The position numbers and the translations under genes are program-made. DNA of 64,000 bases, from assembly GCA_947259215.1 (NCBI GenBank), contig CAMYLJ010000011.1:198743-262742 (forward strand). Reading direction: 5' to 3'. Of this stretch, positions 34,081-44,491 are shown one piece after another. Each line of letters starts with the position of its first letter. Within the stretch, counting starts at the first letter, position 1. The notes beneath the pieces were generated by a model, which saw only the letters and a list, made by a program, of their open reading frames with translations, was not told the origin of the DNA and did not search any database. Source of the DNA: an uncultured delta proteobacterium (GTDB lineage Bacteria; Myxococcota_A; UBA9160; JAFDET01).

Positions 34081-34104
34081 ACGTGTGTCGAGAGGAAGAA
34101 CGCC

Positions 34105-37100
34105 ATGACGGAGCAGCTGCCCACCCACGAAGTCCGACAGACGCGCACGCTCCAATTCGCGCGCTGGATCGTGAGGCACCGCTTCTGGGTGGCGCTGTTC
34201 CTGATCGGTACCACGCTCTTTTTCTTCTATCCGACCCTCAACGCCATCCTCGGCAGCAGACTCCCGGGCCCGGTGGTCCGGCTCGACGCCAGCGAGCGCG
34301 CCCTCTACCCGCAGCACGCCTTCATCGCTGCCCAGGACAAGTTCGCCGCCCAGTTCGGCACCTCGGCGCTGGTGGTGATGGCGATCGTGGTCGACGACCC
34401 GGAGAACCCGGACGCCACCATCTTCACGCCCGACACCCTGGATCGGATCGACCGCATCACCGCGCGGCTCGACGGCAAGGGCTTCGACAGCCAGACCGAG
34501 GCCCGCGAGACGCGGCGCGAAGAGCTCGAGGAGCAGGAGATCGAGCCCCGGGAGATCGCGAAGATCCTCGACCGGGAGTACCCGCCCTACCCGGTGAACC
34601 ACTACCAGATCCAGTCCATCGCCCACGGCTCGACGCGCGTGATCCAGATCGAGCCCGACGGCTCGATCTCGTCCGACCTCCTGATGAAGGGCACGCCCGA
34701 GACCCAGGAGGAGGCCAACGCGCTGCGCGAGCTCGTGCGCCAGAACCCGCCCTTCATCTTCGGGCGCCTGGTCTCCCGCGACGAGCAGGGCGCCCTGGTG
34801 GCGGCCGGCTTCGTCACCGACCGCTTGTCGAGCCGCGAGGTCTACCAGGCGGTCTTCGACCACGTCCAGCAGATCAAGGCCGAGGAGGAGACCGAGACCG
34901 TCAAGATCTACGTGTCCGGCGGGCCCATCCACGTCGGCTGGCTGCTGAAGCACGCCTTCGAGATCGGGCTCTTCGTGGTGCTGACGGTGGTGGTGACCTT
35001 CTTCCTGCTGCTCGTCTACTTCCGGCGGCTTCACGGCGTGCTGATCCCGTTCATCGCCGCGATGGCCACCGCGATCTGGGGCCTGGGCTTCACCGGCTGG
35101 ATGGGGATCACCTTCGACCCGCTGGTGCTGGTAATCCCGATGATCATCACCGCCCGCGCCGTGTCCCACACGGTGCAGATGGCCGAGCGCTTCTTCGAAG
35201 ACTACGAGATCATGATCGAGCGCTTCGACGGCGACGAGGAGAAGGCCAAGATCGAGGCGGCCACCGTCGCCATGGCCGAGCTGATCGTGCCCGGCACCCT
35301 GGGAATCGTGACCGACTTCCTGGGCCTGCTGGTCATCCTGATCACGACCATCCCCCAGATGCGGGACCTGGCGGTGTTCGGGGCGTTCTGGGTGTTCACG
35401 ATCCTGTTCACCGTCGAGATCCTGCACCCCGTGATGATCTGCTACATGGCGCCGCCCCACGATGCGGAGCACTACACCCCGGCCACCATGGTGCGGGTGC
35501 TCACGGCCGTCGGAAACGCGGTCACGAACCCGGTGGGCAAGTACGTCGTGGCTGGCGTGGCGCTGACCCTGCTGACGGGCTCGCTCTACATCGTGTTCAC
35601 GCGCTCCAGCATCGGCGAGTCGAACCCGGGCTCCTTCCTGCTCTGGCCCGATCACGAGTTCAACCTCGCCACGGCCCAGATCGCCGATCGCTTCGGTGGG
35701 GTGGACTCGATGGTGGTCTACGCGAACGGCGACCGGAAGAACGCCAGCGCCGACGCCGAGCCCGTGCGGGCCATGGAGGAGTTCGAGCGCTTCATGTTCA
35801 TCCACACGAACCTGGGCGCGTCGGTGTCGCTGACCACTACGGCGATCCCAAGTGGCAGTTCGTACCGACGGACTCGGCCACGGTCCGCAACACGATCTTC
35901 AACCTCCAGACCAACGGGCCGCCGGGCTTCCTGCGTCCGTTCATGACCGACGACGGCAAGGACGCCAACATCTCCTTCTTCTACCCGGACCACAAGGGCG
36001 AGACCATCCGCAAGGCGGTGGTCACCGCCGAACACTTCATCGAGCGCAACCCGCTGGGCGAGGTGAACGTGCGGCTCGACATGGACCAGGCCGAGCCGGG
36101 CGCTCCGCTGTGGGACCCGGAGGCCATGACCGACGCCTTCTACTACATGCTCGGGCCCCTCCTGCCGTCGCGCGGACACACCCTGCGCGTGCGCGTGCGC
36201 GACAACGGCACCTTCGTTCCCGTGGACGTGCGGCCCGCGTCCGAGGGCCTGCCCGCCTGGATCGAGGAGTTCCGCGAGGCCGCCGTGGCCGACTACGAGG
36301 AGACCAAGTACGACTGGCCCGAGGACCGCTACTTCCCCTGGCCGGACAGCCTGGAGGACTGGAGCGCCTCGGACGTGAACGCCTGGTGGGAGAGCGACGA
36401 GCTGGGCCTGCGCGCGGTGGCGGTGAACACGCGGGACCTGATCGTCCAGGATCTGAAGGCGGTGGAGGGCCGCAACCAGCCCAGGTACCAGGCCACCAAC
36501 TCCTGGACCCGCGGCATGCAGTTCGTGATGGCGGGCGGCTCCATGGGCGTGCTGGCGGCGATCAACGACGAGGTGGAGCGCGGCCACGTCGCCAACATCT
36601 CGCTGATCCTGCTCGTGATCTATGTGCTCCAGACCATCACCTACCGCTCGCTCTGGAGCGGCACCATCATCATCATCCAGCTGGCTACGGCCACCATGCT
36701 CTCGCTGGCCTACATGGCGCTGAAGGGCGTCGGCCTCAACGTGAACACCCTGCCGGTGCAGTCGGTGGGCGTCGGGATCGGAGTCGACTACGCGATCTAC
36801 ATCGTGGACCGCATCCGCCAGGAGGTGGCGGAGACGGAAGGCGACATCGACGAGGCCGTGCGGCGCGCGGTCCGCACCACGGGGATGGCGGTGAGCTTCA
36901 CCGCCACCACCATCGTGGGAGGGATCTTCACCTGGTGGTTCTCGAGCCTGCGCTTCCAGAGCGAGATGGCGCGGCTGCTGATCATCCTGATGGTGATCAA
37001 CATGATCGGCGCCCTCACGATCGTCCCCGCGTTCTACTCGATCATCCAGCCGAGCTTCGCGCGCGCGCTGATGAGCGACGAGCAGCGCGAGGCGATGCGC

Positions 37101-37121
37101 CGGCGCGAGGAAGAAGCCTAG
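34105..37121 (+). pseudogene. MMPL/RND-superfamily exporter, frame broken mid-gene
   Basis: A transporter of about 1000 residues in two halves, each with TM clusters: first half FEIGLFVVLTVVVTFFLLLVY; second half VGVGIGVDYAIYIVDRIRQE and GMAVSFTATTIVGG. From ATG 34105 the frame runs to NLGASVSL near 35832, then continues as DHYGDPKWQFVPTD in another frame to the stop at 37119-37121. Family members have about ten more residues at this junction, so a short deletion of 3n+1 nt is inferred. Function: probably lipid or hopanoid-like export, substrate unknown. The stop shares CTAG with the next gene. Confidence 0.85.
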
Positions 37122-37942
37122 GCGGGCTCAGGGGCGCCGGCCGCGCCCAGCAGCTCCAGCAGACGCCCGGCGTTCTCCTCGACGGCGCGGCCGGTGACGT
37201 CGATGCTGCGCCAACCGCGTTCGCGCATCAGGCGCCGGGCGAAGCGCAGCTCCTCCTCCACCAGCTCCGGGTCCGTGTAGCTGGAGCTGGGCAAGCTGCC
37301 GAGCGCGCCCACGCGGGCCCGGCGCACGTCCACCAGTGCCTGGGCGTCGGCCACCAGACCGATCACCTTGTCCGGGTCGAGGTCCAGCAGCTCCCGGGGC
37401 GGCTCGATGCCGGGCAGGATCGGGACGTTTCCCGTGCGCAGGCCGCGCTGGGCCAGGTAGATGCTGAGCGGGGTCTTGGACGTGCGCGAAGGCCCCGCCA
37501 GCACCAGATCGGCGCGGCACAGGGTGTGGAGGTTCGCGCCGTCGTCGTGGCGGACGGCGAACTCCACCGCCTCCACGCGCCGCAGGTGCTGGTCGGACAG
37601 ACCGTGCAACAGGCCGGGTCGGGCCTGGGGCTCCGCGCCGAGGTGCTCCGCCACCCGGGAGAGGAGCGGCCCCAGCACGTCCACCACCGGCACCCCGCGC
37701 TCCGCCGCCTCGTCCCGCAGCGCGCTCGCCAGGCGCTTGTCCACCAGCGTGAAGACCACCAGGCTCCCGGCCTGGCCCGCCTGGGCCATCACCCGCCGCA
37801 CCTGGGACTCGCTGCGCGTGTCGGGAAAGGTGCGCAGCCGCCAGCGGGACTGGAACTGCGCCATGGCGGCCTGCACCACCGCGGTGGCGGTCTCCCCGGT
37901 GCCGTCCGAGACGGCAAAGATCTCGGCGCGACCGTCGCTCAT
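37118..37942 (-). CDS. PEP synthase / PPDK regulatory kinase-pyrophosphorylase
   Basis: 274 residues of the DUF299 family. It phosphorylates a threonine of PEP synthase or pyruvate phosphate dikinase with ADP and reverses this phosphorolytically. The start [18 protein letters not shown] and the P-loop-like GPSRTSKT (150-157) are diagnostic. The target enzyme is not in the window. TAGCAT lies 6 nt before the ATG at 37942 with no ribosome-binding site, another leaderless-type start. Confidence 0.93.
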   Translation of the reverse strand: MSDGRAEIFAVSDGTGETATAVVQAAMAQFQSRWRLRTFPDTRSESQVRRVMAQAGQAGSLVVFTLVDKRLASALRDEAAERGVPVVDVLGPLLSRVAEHLGAEPQARPGLLHGLSDQHLRRVEAVEFAVRHDDGANLHTLCRADLVLAGPSRTSKTPLSIYLAQRGLRTGNVPILPGIEPPRELLDLDPDKVIGLVADAQALVDVRRARVGALGSLPSSSYTDPELVEEELRFARRLMRERGWRSIDVTGRAVEENAGRLLELLGAAGAPEPA

Positions 37943-38005
37943 GTCGCCATGCTACCCCGCTCCGACCCCTCCCGGCACGCAGCCGGCCCTGGAAGCGTGC
38001 GGCGG

Positions 38006-38024
38006 GACGCTACCCTTGCGCCCG
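38006..38024 (+). promoter_or_regulatory. leaderless-type promoter of leuS
   Basis: The same 18-mer as at 14444-14461. TACCCT (38011-38016) is 8 nt before the leuS ATG, with no Shine-Dalgarno between. Confidence 0.6.
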
Positions 38025-40622
38025 ATGCCCTACGACCCGAAGGCCATCGAGACGAAGTGGCAGGACTGGTGGCTCGAAAGCCGCACGTTCCGCGCGGAGA
38101 TCGACCCGGACAAGCCCAAGCTCTACGTGCTCGACATGTTTCCCTACCCCTCGGGCGAAGGCCTGCACGTCGGTCATCCCAAGGGCTACATCGCCACCGA
38201 CGTCCTCTCCCGCTACAAGCGCATGCGCGGCTTCAACGTGCTGCATCCCATGGGCTGGGACGCCTTCGGCCTGCCGGCGGAGCAGTACGCCATCCAGACG
38301 GGGACGCATCCGCGCGAGACCACGCACAAGAACATCGCCACCTTCAAGCGCCAGCTGCGTTCGCTCGGCATGGACTACGACTGGACGCGGGAGATCGATA
38401 CCACGGATCCCCGCTACGTGAAGTGGACCCAATGGATCTTCACGCGGCTCTTCGAACGCGGCCTGGCCTTCGAGGCCGAGGTTCCGGTGAACTGGTGCCC
38501 GGCCCTGGGCACGGTGCTGGCCAACGAGGAGGTGATCGACGGCAAGAGCGAGCGCGGTGGCCATCCCGTGCTGCGCATGCCCATGCGCCAGTGGATGCTC
38601 AAGATCACCGCCTATGCCGAGCGCCTGCTGGACGACCTGGATCTCGTGGACTGGCCCGAGTCCATCAAGAAGATGCAGCGGGAGTGGATCGGGAAGAGCG
38701 AGGGCGCGCGCGTGCGCTTTCCCGTGCTGGGCAGCGACGAGAGCATCGAGGTCTTCACCACGCGCCCCGACACGCTCTTCGGCGCCACCTACATGGTGCT
38801 GGCGCCCGAGCACCCGCTGGTGGAGAGGATCACGGCGCCGGAGAAGCGCGCCGCCGTGGAGGCCTACGTGGAGGCCGCGCGCGGCCGCAGCGAGCGAGCG
38901 CGCATGGCGGAGACGCGCGAGAAGACCGGCGTCGATCTCGGGGCGCGGGCCACGAACCCCGCCGGCGGGGCCGAAATCCCGATCTGGACCGCGGACTACG
39001 TGCTCGCCAGCTACGGGACCGGCGCCATCATGGCGGTCCCCGGCCACGACGAGCGCGACTGGGAGTTCGCCCGCACGTTCGAGCTGCCGATCGTCGAGGT
39101 CGTCAGCGGCGGCGACGTCGGCGAAGCCGCCTGGGTGGCGGAGGGCACCGCCACGAACTCCGGGTTCCTGGACGGCCTCGCTACCGGCTTGGCCAAGACG
39201 CGCATGATCGAATGGCTGGAAGCGGAGGGTCTCGGTCAGCGCGAGGTCACCTACAAGCTCCGCGACTGGCTCTTCAGCCGCCAGCGCTACTGGGGCGAGC
39301 CCTTTCCCGTGCTGCACCGGGAGGACGGCACGCTGCGCGCGCTGACGGAGTCCGAGCTGCCGCTGCTGCTGCCGGAGCTCGACGACTTCAAGCCCAGCGG
39401 CGAGTTCGCGACCCCGCTCTCGCGGGTGCCGGAGTGGATCGAGACGCGGGACCCGGAGACCGGCCAGCCCGCCCGCCGCGATCCGAACACCATGCCCCAG
39501 TGGGCGGGCAGCTGCTGGTACTACCTGCGCTTCTGCGACCCGGACAACGACGAGGCCTTCTGCTCTCCCGAGGCCGAGCGGTACTGGATGCCCGTGGACC
39601 TCTACGTGGGCGGCGCGGAGCACGCGGTGCTGCACCTGCTCTACGCGCGCTTCTGGCACAAGGTGCTCTACGACGCGGGCGTGGTGCACACGCCGGAGCC
39701 CTTCCAGAAGCTCCTGAACCCGGGGATGATCCTGGGCCAGGCCTACCGCTACTGGGACGACAACCTCGCCGACGACCCGGACATGAAGCCGCGCCGCTAC
39801 CCGACGGGCGCCGTCCGCCACGACGGGGAGACGCACGTCGCGGCGGCCACCGGCGACGAGGTGAAGGCGCGCTGGGTCGCGACCGCCGAGGTGCGCTGGC
39901 TGGACGACCGCCCCATGCATCCGCACGACGACGACCTGGAGCTCGAGGTCGTGGTCGAGAAGATGTCGAAGAGCCGGGGCAACGTGGAGAACCCGGACGA
40001 CGTGATCGGCCGCTACGGCGCCGACGCCCTGCGCCTGTACGAGATGTTCATGGGTCCCCTGGACAAGGGCGCGCCCTGGTCCACCGAGGGCATCCCGGGC
40101 GTCCACCGCTTCCTCCAGCGGACCTGGCGCGCGCTGGCCGAGGAGGAGCTGGGCGAGACCGCCAGCCCCGAGCAGGAGCGCGTGCTGGCCCGCTGCGTGG
40201 CCGCGGTGAGCGAGGACATGGAGACCCTGGCCTTCAACACGGCCATCGCCAAGCTGATGACCTGCCTGCGCGACCTGGGCAGCCCCCTCCCCCGCCCCGC
40301 CGCCGACGCCTTCGTGCGCATGCTGGCGCCGCTGGCACCGCACCTGGGCGAGGAGCTCTGGCGGGTGCTCGGTCACGACGGCAGCGTGGCCCACGCGCCC
40401 TGGCCCGAGGCCGACCCGGCGCTGCTCGCGCGGGAGAGCGTCCCGATCGTGGTGCAGGTGAACGGCAAGCGGCGCGACGAGATCCAGGTGCCCGCGGACG
40501 CCGACGCCGCGACCGTGGAGGCCGCGGCCCTGGCGAGCGAGAAGGTGCGCAAGCACCTGGACGGGCGCGAGCCGCGCAAGGTGATCGTGGTGCCCGGGCG
40601 GCTCGTGAACGTCGTCGGCTAG
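38025..40622 (+). CDS. leuS: leucine--tRNA ligase
   Basis: 865 residues, normal for bacterial LeuRS. HIGH-type motif HVGH at 48-51 ([15 protein letters not shown]), the editing domain with the [19 protein letters not shown] stretch near residue 245 and [10 protein letters not shown], the class I KMSKS loop ([14 protein letters not shown]) near residue 648, and the C-terminal anticodon-binding and LeuRS-specific domains ([15 protein letters not shown]). It is a cytosolic housekeeping enzyme. Confidence 0.98.
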   Translation: MPYDPKAIETKWQDWWLESRTFRAEIDPDKPKLYVLDMFPYPSGEGLHVGHPKGYIATDVLSRYKRMRGFNVLHPMGWDAFGLPAEQYAIQTGTHPRETTHKNIATFKRQLRSLGMDYDWTREIDTTDPRYVKWTQWIFTRLFERGLAFEAEVPVNWCPALGTVLANEEVIDGKSERGGHPVLRMPMRQWMLKITAYAERLLDDLDLVDWPESIKKMQREWIGKSEGARVRFPVLGSDESIEVFTTRPDTLFGATYMVLAPEHPLVERITAPEKRAAVEAYVEAARGRSERARMAETREKTGVDLGARATNPAGGAEIPIWTADYVLASYGTGAIMAVPGHDERDWEFARTFELPIVEVVSGGDVGEAAWVAEGTATNSGFLDGLATGLAKTRMIEWLEAEGLGQREVTYKLRDWLFSRQRYWGEPFPVLHREDGTLRALTESELPLLLPELDDFKPSGEFATPLSRVPEWIETRDPETGQPARRDPNTMPQWAGSCWYYLRFCDPDNDEAFCSPEAERYWMPVDLYVGGAEHAVLHLLYARFWHKVLYDAGVVHTPEPFQKLLNPGMILGQAYRYWDDNLADDPDMKPRRYPTGAVRHDGETHVAAATGDEVKARWVATAEVRWLDDRPMHPHDDDLELEVVVEKMSKSRGNVENPDDVIGRYGADALRLYEMFMGPLDKGAPWSTEGIPGVHRFLQRTWRALAEEELGETASPEQERVLARCVAAVSEDMETLAFNTAIAKLMTCLRDLGSPLPRPAADAFVRMLAPLAPHLGEELWRVLGHDGSVAHAPWPEADPALLARESVPIVVQVNGKRRDEIQVPADADAATVEAAALASEKVRKHLDGREPRKVIVVPGRLVNVVG

Positions 40623-40624
40623 CC

Positions 40625-41062
40625 GTGCCGCCGGTGCCCGACGCGCTGGCCAGCACCAACGCGGCCCTCAACGCCGCCGCGGCCCTGCTGCTGTGGCGGG
40701 GGCGCGGGCTCGCGCGCCGCGGCCGGGTGGACGCCCACCGCCGCGTGATGCTCTGCGCCTTCGCGCTGTCGGCGCTGTTCCTGGCGCTGTATCTGGCCCG
40801 CAAGCTGGTCTTCGGCTTCGAGAGCCACAGCTTCCACGCGGCGGGCGCCGCGAAGGCCGCCTACCTGTTGCTGCTGGCGAGCCACGTGGTGCTCGCCATG
40901 ACGGTCCCGCTGCTGGCCATCCTGCTGATCCGCCTGGGGCTGGCGGACCGCCGCGACGCGCACCGCCGACTGGCCCGTTGGGCCTGGCCGGTGTGGATGT
41001 ACGTCTCGGTCACGGGCGTCGTGCTGTACGTCCTGCTCTACCACCTGAATCCGGGCACCTGA
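40625..41062 (+). CDS. DUF420 membrane protein, probable oxidase assembly factor
   Basis: 145 residues with four TM segments, GTG start 2 nt after the leuS stop. VMLCAFALSALFLALYLARK, a conserved histidine in SHVVLAMTVPLLA, and HRRLARWAWPVWMYVSVTG match the DUF420/YozB family. A DUF420 member (CtaM) supports aa3 oxidase function in Firmicutes, which agrees with the oxidase operon starting 180 bp downstream. Confidence 0.82.
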   Translation: MPPVPDALASTNAALNAAAALLLWRGRGLARRGRVDAHRRVMLCAFALSALFLALYLARKLVFGFESHSFHAAGAAKAAYLLLLASHVVLAMTVPLLAILLIRLGLADRRDAHRRLARWAWPVWMYVSVTGVVLYVLLYHLNPGT

Positions 41063-41137
41063 CCGAGGCCCCGAGGGGGAATCGAGCCTTCGCCCAGGTG
41101 CGGTGGAATGCCGCAACTCCCCGTCAACCCCCAGGGA

Positions 41138-41168
41138 TTGGCGGATGGGCGCCCGATTGGCTAACGAT
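41138..41168 (+). promoter_or_regulatory. candidate promoter of the cytochrome oxidase operon
   Basis: TTGGCG (41138-41143) and TAACGA (41162-41167) are 18 bp apart, 75 nt before the cytochrome c start. The 180-bp gap 41063-41242 otherwise holds no gene. Confidence 0.35.
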
Positions 41169-41242
41169 CCCCCCGGCCGGAAACACGTTCCTCTCCGAGC
41201 GGTCCGGCCATTCTTTTTCGGGCCTCTGCGAGCGGGGAGATC

Positions 41243-41908
41243 GTGCGGAAGATCGACGTCCTGGTGCTGCTATTCGCCCTCGGGATCGCGGGCGTGCTCG
41301 TCACCAGCACCTACGCCCAGGCCGAAGCCGAAGCCCCGATCGAGCCGGATCTGGCGCGCGGCGAGGAGCTCTTCGAGCTGTGCGCCCAGTGCCACGGGTC
41401 CGCGGGCGCGGGGAACCAGCTCATCGAGGCGCCTGCCATCGCCGGGCTTCCCGCCTGGTACGTGGAGGCCCAGGTCCGGAACTTCCGCGGCGGGGTGCGC
41501 GGCGCCCACCCGGACGACTACGCCGGCCTGCGCATGCGGCCCATGGGCCGGATGATGCACGACGACCAGAAGCTCGTGGACGTGACGCACTACGCGGCCA
41601 GCCTGGACCCGGTCATGCCCGCGGCCACCCTGCAAGGCGACGCCGCGCGGGGCAAGGAGCACTACCAGCAGGTGTGCGTCACCTGCCACGGCGCCGACGG
41701 CCGCGGCAACGAGGCGCTGCACGCGCCGCCCCTGCTGAACAACAGCGACTGGTACATGGTGGCGCAGCTCAAGAAGTTCAAGTCGGGCCTGCGCGGCGCA
41801 AAGGCCGGGGACACCTGGGGCGCGACCATGCGCTCCATGTCGATGACCCTCGAGGACGAGCAGCACATGCAGGACGTGGTCGCCTACGTCCTGACGCTGC
41901 GGAAGTAG
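41243..41908 (+). CDS. di-haem cytochrome c
   Basis: 221 residues. An N-terminal hydrophobic segment (VLVLLFALGIAGVLVTSTYA) acts as signal or anchor. Two CxxCH sites bind haem: C47-H51 (CAQCH) and C145-H149 (CVTCH). There are downstream methionines in RMRPMGRMM and MRSMSMTLED. The two domains are cytochrome c4/c553-like and probably feed electrons to CuA of the adjacent CoxB. The start is GTG 41243 behind GGGGAG. Confidence 0.92.
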   Translation: MRKIDVLVLLFALGIAGVLVTSTYAQAEAEAPIEPDLARGEELFELCAQCHGSAGAGNQLIEAPAIAGLPAWYVEAQVRNFRGGVRGAHPDDYAGLRMRPMGRMMHDDQKLVDVTHYAASLDPVMPAATLQGDAARGKEHYQQVCVTCHGADGRGNEALHAPPLLNNSDWYMVAQLKKFKSGLRGAKAGDTWGATMRSMSMTLEDEQHMQDVVAYVLTLRK

Positions 41909-41929
41909 GGCGGGAGGCTCGGAGCAGCC

Positions 41930-42034
41930 ATGGCAAAGGCATACGCAGGAGACGAGCTGGCCGACCGGATCTTCGGGGTGTCGATGGCGGGCATCCTGAT
42001 CTTCATCCTGATCGTGTTCATCTTCATCCTCTGA
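41930..42034 (+). CDS. 34-residue membrane protein in the oxidase operon
   Basis: A short frame ATG 41930 to TGA 42032-42034, with GGGAGG upstream and 8 nt before coxB. The product starts MAKAYAGDELADRIFGVS and then has one TM helix of AGILIFILIVFIFIL. It is placed like small accessory subunits (CcoQ/subunit-IV-like) in other oxidases. No family is recognised; the tight position, ribosome-binding site and clean TM support a real gene. Confidence 0.7.
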   Translation: MAKAYAGDELADRIFGVSMAGILIFILIVFIFIL

Positions 42035-42042
42035 GGCCCCCG

Positions 42043-42744
42043 ATGATCGAAACCTGGGTCGAAGCCGTATCCACCTACGCACGGGACGTCGACAACCTGA
42101 TCCTGCTGATCGGGGTGCTGGTCGGGTTCTGGTTCATCCTGTGCGAGGCCGTCTTCTTCGGCTTCATCATCAAGTTCCGGCATCGCCCGGGCCAGAAGGC
42201 CCAGTACGTGACCGGCGAGGAGAAGTCCCAGAAGCGCTGGATCAGCATCCCGCACCTGCTGGTGCTGGTGTGCGACGTCTTCATCATCGTGGGCGCGGTG
42301 CAGGTCTGGTACACCATCAAGCAGAACCTGCCGGAAGCCGAGCAGACGGTGCGCGTGGTCGGCCAACAGTGGGCTTGGACCTTCGTGCATCCCGGCAAGG
42401 ACGGGAAGCTCGACACGGCCGACGACATCGCCCTGGTGGACGAGCTCCACGTCCAGGCCAACACCACCTACCACTACCTGCTCGAGTCGCGGGACGTCCT
42501 CCACAACTTCTCGGTGCCGGTCTTCCGGCTGAAGCAGGACGCGGTGCCGGGCCGGACCATCACCGGCTGGTTCAACGCCCAGAAGACCGGCCAGTGGGAC
42601 GTCCAGTGCGCCGAGATCTGCGGCATCGGGCACGGCATCATGGGGGCCCGGATCTTCGTCGAGTCCCCCGACGAGCACGCAGCCTTCATCGCGAGCCATT
42701 CCCAGGCGGCCCCGGTCGCCGTTGCGACCGCCAGCGGTCGCTGA
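42043..42744 (+). CDS. coxB: cytochrome c oxidase subunit II
   Basis: 233 residues with two N-terminal TM helices, then a periplasmic cupredoxin domain. CuA ligands: H154 (VLHNFSVP), C189, C193, H197 and M200 in CAEICGIGHGIM. VVGQQWAWTFVHPG is the aromatic electron-entry stretch. No haem c is fused; the separate di-haem cytochrome upstream probably donates electrons. ATG 42043. Confidence 0.95.
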   Translation: MIETWVEAVSTYARDVDNLILLIGVLVGFWFILCEAVFFGFIIKFRHRPGQKAQYVTGEEKSQKRWISIPHLLVLVCDVFIIVGAVQVWYTIKQNLPEAEQTVRVVGQQWAWTFVHPGKDGKLDTADDIALVDELHVQANTTYHYLLESRDVLHNFSVPVFRLKQDAVPGRTITGWFNAQKTGQWDVQCAEICGIGHGIMGARIFVESPDEHAAFIASHSQAAPVAVATASGR

Positions 42745-42757
42745 CGAGGACAGAGCA

Positions 42758-44464
42758 TTGGCGGAAACCGTCCACCCCGCGGAACAGGCAGCCCACGGCG
42801 AGCACCACGAAGAGGGCTGGGTCAAGAAGTACCTGTTCTCGACGGACCACAAGATCATCGCCATGCAGTACCTGTTCACGGGCATGGCGATGGGCCTGAT
42901 CGGCGCCTTCTTCGCCTACGTGTTCCGCATGCAGCTGGCGTTCCCCGGCATGGAGGTCCCGTTCTTCGGGGTCGTCTCGGCCAACGAGTACAACTCGCTG
43001 ATCACCAACCACGGCGCCATCATGATCTTCTGGGTGGCGATGCCGGTGCTGATCGCCGCCTTCGGGAACTTCCTGATCCCGCTCATGATCGGCGCGGACG
43101 ACATGGTCTTCCCGCGCATCAACCGGCTCTCGTACCAGATCTTCTTCATCTCGGCGCTGGTGCTGCTCGCGTCGTTCTTCGTCGAGGGCGGCGGCTTCGG
43201 CGGCGCCTGGACGGCCTACCCACCGCTGTCGGCCAACGCCGCGTACAGCCTGACGCCGATGGGAGCCACCTTGTGGCTGGTGGCAGTGGCGCTCGAGTTC
43301 GTGGCCTTCCTGCTCGGCGGCATCAACTTCGTCACCACCCTGATGAACTCCCGCACCAAGGGCATGGGTATCTACGACATCCCCATGGTGCTGTGGATGA
43401 TCATCATCGCCAGCATCCTGTTCATGGCGTCCGTGGGCCCGCTGATCGCCGGGGCAGTGATGCTGTTCATGGACCAGCAGGTGGGCACCCACTTCTACGA
43501 TCCGACCCGCGGCGGCGACCCGCTGCTGTGGCAGCACCTGTTCTGGTTCTTCGGGCACCCCGAAGTCTACGTGGTGCTGCTGCCGGCCATGGGCATCGTG
43601 GCCGACATCATGCCGGTCTTCGCCCGCAAGAAGCTCTTCGCCTACCGCACCATCCTGTGGACGGCGATCGGCACCGGCGTGCTGTCCTTCACCGTCTGGG
43701 CCCACCACCAGTTCATCGCGGGCATCGACCCGCGCATGGCCCACGTCTTCACCATCACGACCCTGCTGATCTCGATCCCCATCGCCGAGATGTGCTTCGT
43801 CTACATCGCCACGCTGTACGGGGGCAGCATCCGGCTCAACACGCCCATGCTGTGGGCCCTGGCCTTCGTGGCGGAGTTCCTGATCGGCGGCGTGACCGGG
43901 ATCTTCCTGGGCGCAAGCGGCGCGGACATCTACTTCCACGACACCTACTTCGTGCTGGCCCACTTCCACTACACGTTCTTCCCGATCGCGATCATCGGGA
44001 CCTACGCGGGCGTCACCTTCTGGTTCCCGAAGATGTTCGGGCGCATGATGAACGACACCCTGGGCAAGATCCATTTCTGGGGCACGATCATCCCCTTCAA
44101 CCTGATCTTCATCCCGCTCTTCGTGCTCGGGGCCGCGGGCCAGCACCGGCGGATCTATGACTTCACGAACTACCCGATGCTGGCGGAGCCGTGGATGCAG
44201 GATCTGCGCGTGCTGGCGACGGTATCCCTGGTGGTGATGCTCGCCTTCCAGCTCGTGTTCTTCTACAACGTGATCGTGAGCCTGGTGCGCGGAGAGAAGG
44301 CCGGCAAGAACCCCTGGAAGTCCAACACCCTCGAGTGGACGACGGAATCTCCGCCGCCCCACGGCAACTTCGGCGACCAGTACCCGACCGTCTACCGGCC
44401 CCCGTACGAGTACAGCCACCCGGATCGCGAAGAAGACTACTGGCCGCAGAACCTGCCCAACTAG
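42758..44464 (+). CDS. coxA: cytochrome c oxidase subunit I, K-channel lysine absent
   Basis: 568 residues, TTG start 42758 with GAGGA 7 nt upstream. CuB ligands H267 (with cross-link Y271 in GHPEVY), H316 and H317; haem histidines in HDTYFVLAHFHYTFF. D-channel residues are present: IGADDMVFPRIN, and E269. Counting 28 residues from H317, without gaps, the lysine of R. sphaeroides K362 is M345, T359 is I342, and a glutamate (E344) sits next to it. It is the core of the proton-pumping terminal oxidase. Confidence 0.96.
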   Translation: MAETVHPAEQAAHGEHHEEGWVKKYLFSTDHKIIAMQYLFTGMAMGLIGAFFAYVFRMQLAFPGMEVPFFGVVSANEYNSLITNHGAIMIFWVAMPVLIAAFGNFLIPLMIGADDMVFPRINRLSYQIFFISALVLLASFFVEGGGFGGAWTAYPPLSANAAYSLTPMGATLWLVAVALEFVAFLLGGINFVTTLMNSRTKGMGIYDIPMVLWMIIIASILFMASVGPLIAGAVMLFMDQQVGTHFYDPTRGGDPLLWQHLFWFFGHPEVYVVLLPAMGIVADIMPVFARKKLFAYRTILWTAIGTGVLSFTVWAHHQFIAGIDPRMAHVFTITTLLISIPIAEMCFVYIATLYGGSIRLNTPMLWALAFVAEFLIGGVTGIFLGASGADIYFHDTYFVLAHFHYTFFPIAIIGTYAGVTFWFPKMFGRMMNDTLGKIHFWGTIIPFNLIFIPLFVLGAAGQHRRIYDFTNYPMLAEPWMQDLRVLATVSLVVMLAFQLVFFYNVIVSLVRGEKAGKNPWKSNTLEWTTESPPPHGNFGDQYPTVYRPPYEYSHPDREEDYWPQNLPN

Positions 44465-44491
44465 CCACGGGAGCCCGACGGAACCCACGCC

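Noticed and set aside
33857..35805. Long minus-strand open frame opposite the MMPL gene
   Set aside because: Low-complexity His/Asp/Gly-rich translation with no domain; a mirror of plus-strand codon bias.
35852..40620. A very long plus-strand open frame (over 1700 codons) running through the MMPL, regulator and leuS region
   Set aside because: It is the wrong frame of well-recognised genes and is kept open by high GC. Only its last part, from 40625, is a real gene (DUF420).
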